The notes below the pieces were generated by a model. That model saw only the letters and a program-made list of their open reading frames with translations. It was not told the origin of the DNA and did not search any database. From Paramuribaculum sp. (GTDB lineage Bacteria; Bacteroidota; Bacteroidia; Bacteroidales; Muribaculaceae): a DNA stretch of 15,700 bases. Positions 1-5,475 of this stretch are shown here, piece after piece. The stretch lies in the NCBI GenBank assembly GCA_029051835.1, contig JAIDKJ010000094.1, positions 1-15,700 on the forward strand, given 5' to 3'. Positions within the stretch are counted from its first letter, which is position 1. Every line of letters starts with the position of its first letter. The position numbers were made by a program, and so were the translations under genes.

Positions 1-1
1 G

Positions 2-433
2 CTATGGTCGGCACTGTTCTTCTTCCTGCGCATACTGGCTTCGCTCACCTCCACCATATCCATGTCGGAAACAGCCATTGCGTTTTTCATCGAAGAGCGC
101 GGCATGAGCCGCCGGTCGGCCACCATGACCAACGCCGCCGTAGCTCTGGTGTTCGGCACTCTGTGCGCCCTCAGCTTCGGCCCGCTGAGCGACTTCAGGA
201 TATTCTCGCTGAGTATTTTCGACGCGTTCGACTATCTTTCGTCCAACATCCTTCTCCCGGTCGGAGGCTTGATAATATCCATCTTCACCGGATGGGTGAT
301 ACCGCGCCACATAATCAGCGAACAGCTGTCGCCGGCTCGCCGCATCACCCTGACAGTACTCACTATACTTCTGCGATACATAGCCCCCGCAGGCATCATA
401 CTCGTATTTCTCCGCTCAACAGGCATAATCTGA
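2..433 (+). CDS. Sodium-dependent (NSS/SNF family) transporter, C-terminal part only
   Basis: The 5' part lies outside the window. The reading frame enters at base 2 and stops at TGA 431-433, leaving about 143 residues. The fragment opens with LWSALFFLRILASLTSTIS, which matches the TM8 region of the LeuT/MhsT family. There the Thr-Ser pair of the LTS motif helps form the second sodium site. An amphipathic loop (IEERGMSRRSA) and three more hydrophobic segments follow, and the chain ends directly after the last one, as in the 11-TM bacterial members. The family couples inward Na+ flow to uptake of amino acids or related amines at the inner membrane. The substrate cannot be told because the binding-site helices TM1, TM3 and TM6 are missing. 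folP starts 10 bp downstream on the same strand, so the two may be cotranscribed. Confidence 0.85.
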   Translation, partial: LWSALFFFLRILASLTSTISMSETAIAFFIEERGMSRRSATMTNAAVALVFGTLCALSFGPLSDFRIFSLSIFDAFDYLSSNILLPVGGLIISIFTGWVIPRHIISEQLSPARRITLTVLTILLRYIAPAGIILVFLRSTGII

Positions 434-443
434 CAACACCGAC

Positions 444-1304
444 ATGAAACCCGACAGCTTCACACCGTTCTCACTGCGTCTGCCCCGACGCCTCATGCAA
501 GCCGACCGTCCGCAGGTCATGGCCATACTCAACGCCACCCCCGACTCCTTCTATGCCGCCTCGAGAGCCGACGGCGCCGATGCCATAGCCCGGCGCACAG
601 AGCGCCTTATAGCCGACGGAGCCGACATGATCGACCTCGGCGCCTACTCCTCGCGGCCGGGAGCCGCCGACGTCAGCCCGCAGGAAGAAACCTCACGGCT
701 GCTTGCCGCCTGCCGGGCCATAAGAAGCGTCGCCCCCGACATACCGCTGTCGGTCGACACATTCCGCGCCGAAGTGGCACGCATCGCTGTCGAAGAGGGT
801 GGAGCCGACATCATCAACGACATCACCGGCGGCAACGACCCCGAAATGCTCCCCACCGTAGCACGGCTCGGAGTGCCTTACATAGCCATGCATATGCGCG
901 GCACGCCTGACACAATGCAGTCCATGACACAGTATCCCGACGACGATCCCACAGAAGAGATCATAGCGCGGCTGTCGGACGTCATCGAACGGTGCTCGCA
1001 GCTCGGCATTGCCGACGTCATTGCCGATCCGGGGCTCGGATTCGCCAAGACGATGGAACAGAACTACCGGGTGCTGCGCCACACCCCGGTCATAGCCCGT
1101 GCGCTACGCCGCCCGCTGCTCATCGGACTCTCGCGCAAATCCATGCTCACCAGAGCGCTCGGCATAACGCCCGAAGATGCACTCCCGGCCACCGTAGCCG
1201 CCGATACCATGGCGCTGATGCTCGGAGCGTCGATAATACGCGTACACGATCCCCGCGAGGCATCGCAGACCGTAAAATTGTTCGAGTTACTGAAAAATTC
1301 GTAA
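444..1304 (+). CDS. folP: Dihydropteroate synthase
   Basis: A 286-residue TIM-barrel enzyme of folate synthesis. It joins p-aminobenzoate to 6-hydroxymethyl-7,8-dihydropterin pyrophosphate to give dihydropteroate in the cytosol. Family motifs appear in order: MAILNATPDSFY (26-37, N30 being the usual Mg/pyrophosphate Asn), DLGAYSSRPGA (64-74), SVDTF (103-107, pterin Asp at 105), INDITGG (124-130), MHMRGTP (149-155), ADPGLGFAKT (194-203, Asp 195), GLSRKSML (228-235, Lys 232) and RVHDP (266-270, Arg 266 and His 268). All catalytic positions are present and the length is normal. The GAYSSRP form of loop 2, in place of GGESTRP, is what I recall for Bacteroidota enzymes and is not a resistance mark. 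The start at 444 is 10 bp after the transporter stop. The stop codon TAA (1302-1304) forms the first bases of the cdaA -7 box. Confidence 0.97.
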   Translation: MKPDSFTPFSLRLPRRLMQADRPQVMAILNATPDSFYAASRADGADAIARRTERLIADGADMIDLGAYSSRPGAADVSPQEETSRLLAACRAIRSVAPDIPLSVDTFRAEVARIAVEEGGADIINDITGGNDPEMLPTVARLGVPYIAMHMRGTPDTMQSMTQYPDDDPTEEIIARLSDVIERCSQLGIADVIADPGLGFAKTMEQNYRVLRHTPVIARALRRPLLIGLSRKSMLTRALGITPEDALPATVAADTMALMLGASIIRVHDPREASQTVKLFELLKNS

Positions 1305-1309
1305 CTTTG
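1278..1309 (+). promoter_or_regulatory. Bacteroidetes-type promoter for cdaA
   Basis: The -7 box TAACTTTG (1302-1309), followed by C, fits the Bacteroidetes primary sigma consensus TAnnTTTGY. A TTG (1278-1280, preceded by A) lies 21 bp upstream as the -33 element, within the usual 19-21 bp spacing. Transcription would start a few bases after 1309 and give a leader of about 85 nt before the cdaA ATG at 1400. The promoter sits inside the folP 3' end, so cdaA can be expressed independently of folP, although read-through from folP is also possible. Confidence 0.75.
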
Positions 1310-1399
1310 CACCGTATCTCCGCTCATACGACCATGCACATGATCGGAAACCACGAGATACCGTTCAACTAAAGCCATTAATCCACCCGCCTCTCTGCC

Positions 1400-2182
1400 A
1401 TGGACCCTTTCACCCTGCGCGACGCCCTCGACATAGCACTCGCCGCACTGCTCCTGTTCTACATCTACCGGATCATGCGCGAGTCGGGCACCATCAACAT
1501 ATTCTACGGCCTGCTTGCATTCATCGTTGTGTGGGTAGTCGCATCTCAGATACTGGAGATGAAGCTCATAGGCACTATACTCGACAAATTCATGTCGATA
1601 GGCCTGCTTATCATCGTCATACTGTTTCAGGACCAGATCAAACGCTTCCTTGTGGAGCTTGGCGACCATAAGCGGTGGAGGTTTCTTAGAAGCCTGTTCC
1701 ATCACCGCAACCCCGCGCAGGATGCCGACGAACGTGGGCGACGCCTTATCATCCCCATCGTATATGCCTGCATGAACATGGCCAAGTCCAAGACGGGAGC
1801 GCTGATAGTGATACAACAGAATGTGCCGCTTGAAAACTACGAGCGGTCGGGCGACATCATCGACGCGCTACCCAACTCGCGGCTCATAGAAAACATCTTT
1901 TTCAAGAATTCGCCGCTGCACGACGGCGCACTGATCATAGCCGACGACCGGCTCAAATCGGCCGGATGCATCCTTCCGGTGTCGCACGACCGCAATGTGC
2001 CCCGCGCCTTAGGACTGCGCCACCGCTCCGCGCTCGGCATATCGCAGGCCACCGACGCCATAGCGATCGTGGTCAGCGAGGAAACAGGAGGAATATCGAT
2101 AGCTCACAAAGGACGCCTGACCACACGGCTTTCGTCGGCCGACCTCGAACACAATCTCACACAGATACTGCATCAGGACTGA
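1400..2182 (+). CDS. cdaA: Membrane diadenylate cyclase CdaA (c-di-AMP synthase)
   Basis: A 260-residue protein that condenses two ATP into cyclic di-AMP at the inner membrane. Three hydrophobic helices fill the N-terminus (about 8-24, 31-52 and 57-77). A basic linker follows (88-114), then the DAC domain from about residue 115. The two catalytic motifs are intact: DGA at 175-177 within SPLHDGALIIADD, and RHR at 207-209 within GLRHRSALGIS. SEETGGIS (226-233) matches the conserved end of the domain. The architecture and length are those of CdaA/DacA rather than soluble DisA. No cdaR or glmM, its usual Firmicutes partners, is present. In Bacteroidota the gene commonly lies next to folP, as here. 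It has its own promoter inside the end of folP, and it converges on the next gene with a 4-bp gap. Confidence 0.96.
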   Translation: MDPFTLRDALDIALAALLLFYIYRIMRESGTINIFYGLLAFIVVWVVASQILEMKLIGTILDKFMSIGLLIIVILFQDQIKRFLVELGDHKRWRFLRSLFHHRNPAQDADERGRRLIIPIVYACMNMAKSKTGALIVIQQNVPLENYERSGDIIDALPNSRLIENIFFKNSPLHDGALIIADDRLKSAGCILPVSHDRNVPRALGLRHRSALGISQATDAIAIVVSEETGGISIAHKGRLTTRLSSADLEHNLTQILHQD

Positions 2183-2192
2183 CCCGTCAGTC
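2177..2192. repeat. Perfect inverted repeat across two convergent stop codons
   Basis: GACTGAC, a 2-base centre CC, then GTCAGTC form a perfect 7-bp inverted repeat. It contains the cdaA stop codon TGA (2180-2182) and, symmetrically on the other strand, the stop codon of the protease-like gene (2187-2189). As RNA it could form a short hairpin in either direction. No T-tract follows on either strand, so it is not a standard intrinsic terminator. It may still be a weak bidirectional 3' end, or a by-product of two stop codons placed tail to tail. Confidence 0.5.
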
Positions 2193-3185
2193 GACGATCT
2201 CTATCGACGCCACCAGCGGAGGAGTCTGCGCGGGGATATCGAAATAGCGACGCAGATAGATCTCTTCTCCGGCAAAGTCTATCAGGCAGTCCTGCTGGAA
2301 CAGATTCCATGGATTGAACGCATAGGTTTCCTCGTCGTTGTCGTAGTAATATGCTTTCACATTGCCGCCTCTCGCACCGATTTCCACCCACTCCGAATCG
2401 TTTGTCAGCGCCGGATAGCTCGCCACCATAGTGACTACCGTATCGGTCGGGAATCCTTCGGATGCCTTCGGCAGACTTTCAGGCGACATCTTCAACATTG
2501 CCGTACGGATACCTGTGTCGCAGAAAAAACCGCGCATTTCGCCATTGACGCGCATATCCATGTAATAACGCCTGCCGAGCCACACGCCATCGGACAGCGA
2601 ATGCGAGGAATACAGCCTGTTGAACGGCTCATATCCGCTTGGAACATCCATATATAGCCTCAAGGCTCCGTGCATATAGTCGTAGGCCACCTTGAACTTC
2701 TGTATGAAGTCGATGCCAAGCACCGAATATCCGGTCTGCGACGGAGCGAAATCCACACCCTCCACCACATTGCGGGTGGCCTTGCGGGCGATTGCCCTGA
2801 CATCGCCGCTCACGCTGTCGGTCACAAAACCATAGTCATACAACGGCATGCTGACGGTATAGCGCTCGAAGCACACCCGCGTCTTACCGTCGCCGTCGCG
2901 GCCCACTACCGGATAGAATTTCTTCTTGACGCTCATGCCCATCTCACGCAACCGTTCCAGATCAGCCTCCGTGATTGTGGATATATCACTGCCGGTGTCG
3001 AACTTAAACCGCAAGCCGGGCATCACCTCCACCATGACCTTCTGATCAACGAAAGGCAACACGCCTATCTCTCCCTGAGGACGCTCCACTTTGAGATCAT
3101 CCTGCGATGACAAAGTCATCAAAAGACCATACGACACACACGCGATGGCCACTATCGAGCATAATATGATGATAATCTTTTTCAT
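2187..3185 (-). CDS. Membrane-anchored retropepsin-like aspartic protease family protein with two DTG lobes
   Basis: A 332-residue protein starting MKKIIIILC. An in-frame upstream ATG at 3212 would put a polar stretch before the signal segment, so I prefer 3185. Residues 4-24 form a hydrophobic signal or anchor; Cys16 could be a lipobox Cys, but the flanking residues fit poorly. The body has two similar halves. The first has RFKFDTGSDIS (59-69, Asp63), then SVLGIDFIQKF (154-164) and VAYDYMHGALRLY. The second has RGFFCDTGIRTAML (218-231, Asp223), ending in CLIDFAGEEIYL (300-311). DTG, a later hydrophobic-LG and a final strand pair are hallmarks of retropepsin-like folds. The second half lacks the LG motif. 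The likely location is the periplasm or the inner-membrane surface. Substrate and proteolytic activity are unknown. It has its own promoter, downstream of the oadA terminator. Confidence 0.75.
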   Translation of the reverse strand: MKKIIIILCSIVAIACVSYGLLMTLSSQDDLKVERPQGEIGVLPFVDQKVMVEVMPGLRFKFDTGSDISTITEADLERLREMGMSVKKKFYPVVGRDGDGKTRVCFERYTVSMPLYDYGFVTDSVSGDVRAIARKATRNVVEGVDFAPSQTGYSVLGIDFIQKFKVAYDYMHGALRLYMDVPSGYEPFNRLYSSHSLSDGVWLGRRYYMDMRVNGEMRGFFCDTGIRTAMLKMSPESLPKASEGFPTDTVVTMVASYPALTNDSEWVEIGARGGNVKAYYYDNDEETYAFNPWNLFQQDCLIDFAGEEIYLRRYFDIPAQTPPLVASIEIVD

Positions 3186-3290
3186 AAGGTTCGTCAGGCT
3201 ATGCCGCATCACTGCCTGCCATTCTTTCCCGCACGGATATCGCGATCAGGCGTCATGGCTAAGCCGGGCATAAAACTGCCTATTTTCCTA

Positions 3291-3321
3291 CAAACTTAAC
3301 CATCCGCCGCATCATTTCCAA
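3291..3321 (-). promoter_or_regulatory. Bacteroidetes-type promoter for the retropepsin-like gene
   Basis: Read on the minus strand, the -7 box is TAAGTTTG (3298 to 3291) followed by T, a full match to TAnnTTTGY. A TTG at 3321-3319 lies 20 bp upstream as the -33 element, preceded by A. Transcription would begin near 3284 and leave a leader of about 100 nt before the ATG at 3185. The promoter is about 30 bp beyond the terminator of oadA, so the gene appears to be a separate transcription unit. Confidence 0.75.
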
Positions 3322-3334
3322 TAAATTCACACTA

Positions 3335-3354
3335 TTGTCAACACTTTGTCAACA
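3335..3354. repeat. Tandem 9-bp direct repeat TTGTCAACA, period 11 bp
   Basis: TTGTCAACA occurs at 3335-3343 and again at 3346-3354, two bases apart. On the minus strand this reads TGTTGACAA twice. The copies are about one helical turn apart and lie just upstream of the retropepsin gene's -33 element, partly over the T-tract of the oadA terminator. The spacing suits a regulator binding side by side on one face of the DNA, but I do not recognise the site. Confidence 0.5.
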
Positions 3355-3404
3355 AAAAGAAGCATCTTCCGCACATCTGAGATAAGTCAGACTGCGGAAG
3401 ATGC
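3353..3404 (-). terminator. Intrinsic terminator of oadA
   Basis: Arms 3362-3373 (GCATCTTCCGCA) and 3393-3404 are perfectly complementary over 12 bp. The 19-base loop holds a further 5-bp pairing (TCTGA 3376-3380 with TCAGA 3387-3391). On the minus strand the stem is followed by CTTCTTTTTG (down to 3353), a T-rich tail. The stem begins 34 bp after the oadA stop codon. This is a strong rho-independent terminator oriented for the minus strand. Confidence 0.88.
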
Positions 3405-3438
3405 CTGTTGGGGGTTATATTGCCTTATGAACGGCGGC

Positions 3439-5325
3439 TCAGTCCTGATACTCGATCAGGGGAGCTTCGGCGGCAAATCGGTCGCCGGGCTTCACAAACA
3501 CACGTTTCACTGTAGCGTCATGTTCGGCCTCCACATCGTTTTCCATCTTCATCGACTCGTAGACGAGAAGCTTCTGGCCCTTCTTTACGGTATCGCCGGG
3601 CTTTACCGATATCTCCAGAATGGTTCCGGGCATCGGGCCACTGACTACCTCGCCGGTGATCGGCTCTACTTTCTCTTCAGCGGCAGCAGCCTCTTCGGCG
3701 GCAGCAGCAGCGGCCTGACGGGCGGCAGCCTGCTGCGCGTCATACTCGGCCTGACGCTTGTTGCGCAGGAAGGTCGTTGCCACATTCGGAAGCAGTTCGA
3801 GCAGCAGGTACTCCTCATCGTTCTGCGCGAGCTTCATGCCGCCGAATTCTGCTATCTCCGGATTTTCAGGAGCCTTGTAGGAGTTTACGTCATAGGGATG
3901 CTCTTCGGCGTCGCCTGTGATCTGACGGCGGAATTCCGGATCAACCGCCACAGGCGTATGTCCGTACTCGCCCTTGATGAGCGACATAAACTGGTTGGAC
4001 TTGTTGGTATAGTCGGCGTTGCCCTTCTTGCGGTCGAGAGCAAGGAACACAGCCTGACTACCGACAATCTGGCTGGTAGGAGTCACCAGAGGCACCAGAC
4101 CGGCGTCGCGGCGCACCTTCGGTATGAGAGCCATTGCATCGTCGAGCACATCCTCCGACTGCAGAGCCTTGAGCTGTGCCACCATGTTGGAATACATGCC
4201 GCCCGGCACTTCTGCGTTCTTCACGAGCAGGTTGGGCTTGGGGAAGCGGAAATAATCCTCTATGGCATGACAGGCCTCAAGCATAGCCTCCTCGTCGCCG
4301 GCACGACCGGCAGCGATAGCGTCGTCGAAAAGCTTCGAGATCTCGACGGGGAGCGTATCGGTCAAGGGATCGAATTCGGCAGGGAACTCCTTGACGAGGT
4401 CAAACGGAGCCAGCTCGCGGCGGGCGCCGAGAAGCTCGTTGCGGATCTTGCCCACAGCCTCCATGTCGGCCTCCACCTCTATGCCGAGGCGCTGGGCAAA
4501 CACATAGATAAGCTCTATGGCGGGAGCTGCCGATCCGCCGCCGAACCACCAGATGTTGGTGTCGAGAATATCCACGCCGTGGATCATAGCCATAACCGAC
4601 GAAGCCAGACCATAGCCCGGAGTGCAATGGGTGTGGAAATCCACAGGCACCTTCAGACGGCTCTTGAGCTTGGAGATGATCGACGCCGCGCGAAGAGGAT
4701 TGACCAGTCCGGCCATATCCTTAAGGGTTATGATTTTGGCGCCGAGAGCCTCCATTTCGAGAGCCTTCTCCACGAAATATTCGTCGGTAAAGATCTTTTC
4801 AGGCTCCGACGCGCCGCCGAACAGGCGCTTCAGACGGCTTCCGAAACCGCCCTTGGCAGGCTCGCTTTTAGGATCGACCGTGTAACATACAGCGCCGTCG
4901 GCTATGCCGCCAAGACGGTTGATCATCTTGATCGATTCCCTGACATTGTCTATGTCGTTGAGAGCGTCGAATATACGCATCACGTTCAGACCGTTGGCTA
5001 TGGCCTCCTTGTAGAATCCCTCAAGCACGCTGTCGGGATAGGGCACATAGCCGAACAGGTTGCGTCCGCGCGACAGAGCCGACAGAAGCGACTTGCCCTT
5101 CATGGCCTCGCTCGCCTTGCGCAGGCGATCCCAAGGCGACTCGCCGAGATAACGCATCACCGAGTCGGGAACGGCACCGCCCCACACCTCCATGATATAA
5201 AAACCTGCATTCTCATAAAGAGGCAACAGGCGGTCGATTGTCTGCTGGCTCATACGGGTGGCGAACAGCGACTGCTGTCCGTCGCGCATCGTCAAATCTC
5301 TGATTTTAAGCTTTCGAGCTTCCAT
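3439..5325 (-). CDS. oadA: Biotin-dependent carboxyltransferase, oxaloacetate decarboxylase alpha / pyruvate carboxylase subunit B type
   Basis: A 628-residue protein with three parts. The HMGL-like TIM barrel (about 8-290) carries RDLTMRDGQQSLFATRM (9-25, metal Asp15), KDMAG (202-206, the Lys that is carbamylated in the family) and DFHTHCTPG (229-237, metal ligands His231 and His233). A PYC_OADA middle domain follows (about 310-515). After an Ala/Glu-rich linker (about 519-550) comes a biotinyl domain with ESMKMEN, whose biotinylated Lys593 lies 35 residues from the C-terminus, the normal place. The enzyme moves CO2 between carboxybiotin and pyruvate/oxaloacetate. No biotin carboxylase, nor the beta or gamma subunits of a Na+ pump, is nearby, so OadA and PycB cannot be told apart here. 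An insertion around 154-177 contains GGFGSRLKRLFGG. MRDGQQS replaces the more usual LRDAHQS. The gene has its own promoter and terminator and is thus monocistronic. Confidence 0.93.
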   Translation of the reverse strand: MEARKLKIRDLTMRDGQQSLFATRMSQQTIDRLLPLYENAGFYIMEVWGGAVPDSVMRYLGESPWDRLRKASEAMKGKSLLSALSRGRNLFGYVPYPDSVLEGFYKEAIANGLNVMRIFDALNDIDNVRESIKMINRLGGIADGAVCYTVDPKSEPAKGGFGSRLKRLFGGASEPEKIFTDEYFVEKALEMEALGAKIITLKDMAGLVNPLRAASIISKLKSRLKVPVDFHTHCTPGYGLASSVMAMIHGVDILDTNIWWFGGGSAAPAIELIYVFAQRLGIEVEADMEAVGKIRNELLGARRELAPFDLVKEFPAEFDPLTDTLPVEISKLFDDAIAAGRAGDEEAMLEACHAIEDYFRFPKPNLLVKNAEVPGGMYSNMVAQLKALQSEDVLDDAMALIPKVRRDAGLVPLVTPTSQIVGSQAVFLALDRKKGNADYTNKSNQFMSLIKGEYGHTPVAVDPEFRRQITGDAEEHPYDVNSYKAPENPEIAEFGGMKLAQNDEEYLLLELLPNVATTFLRNKRQAEYDAQQAAARQAAAAAAEEAAAAEEKVEPITGEVVSGPMPGTILEISVKPGDTVKKGQKLLVYESMKMENDVEAEHDATVKRVFVKPGDRFAAEAPLIEYQD

Positions 5326-5356
5326 AATACGATTTTCTTATCTTGATTTCAGGCTA

Positions 5357-5388
5357 CAAAGTTAAGTCATTTAATCCAATTACGGAAA
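5357..5388 (-). promoter_or_regulatory. Bacteroidetes-type promoter for oadA
   Basis: Read on the minus strand, the -7 box is TAACTTTG (5364 to 5357) followed by T, a full consensus match. Twenty bases upstream lies TTTC (5388 to 5385), one mismatch from the -33 consensus TTTG. The predicted start near 5350 gives a short leader of about 25 nt before the ATG at 5325. The -33 element lies inside a 22-bp dyad. Confidence 0.72.
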
Positions 5389-5400
5389 TAATTCCGTAAT
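5379..5400. promoter_or_regulatory. Operator-like 22-bp dyad over the oadA -33 element
   Basis: ATTACGGAA (5379-5387), four bases ATAA, then TTCCGTAAT (5392-5400) form a perfect 9-bp inverted repeat. Its size and spacing are typical for a homodimeric helix-turn-helix regulator. It covers the predicted -33 element of the oadA promoter, where binding would block the polymerase. As a hairpin it is AT-rich and is not followed by a T-run on the minus strand, so it is unlikely to be the sprA terminator. It does not match the BirA or Rex sites that I know. The cognate regulator is unknown. Confidence 0.55.
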
Positions 5401-5475
5401 AAGAATTATACCTGACGGCAAAAAAGCACAAAAATACATTTTACCCATGCCGGCAATGCTGCTTACACCATGTCG

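Noticed and set aside
444..1304. Atypical DHPS motifs (ILNATPDSFY, GAYSSRPGA) as a possible sulfonamide-resistance allele
   Set aside because: These variants fit the usual Bacteroidota form as I recall it. No Sul-type Phe-Gly insertion is seen, and the catalytic residues are conserved.
3186..3212. Upstream start for the retropepsin-like gene at 3212
   Set aside because: MMRHSLTNL before MKK would add a non-signal-like stretch. MKKIIIILC is the typical signal or anchor start. The upstream start cannot be fully excluded.
3346..5346. A 666-codon open frame on the + strand opposite oadA
   Set aside because: It mirrors the GC-biased third positions of a clearly real gene on the other strand. Its protein is Leu/His/Arg-rich with no recognisable motif, and it runs through the oadA terminator and promoter.
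5415..5460. T-rich stretch after sprA (minus strand) as its terminator
   Set aside because: There are T-runs, and a TGCCGGCA palindrome lies further upstream, but no stem with a usable loop precedes the T-runs. I could not support a terminator.
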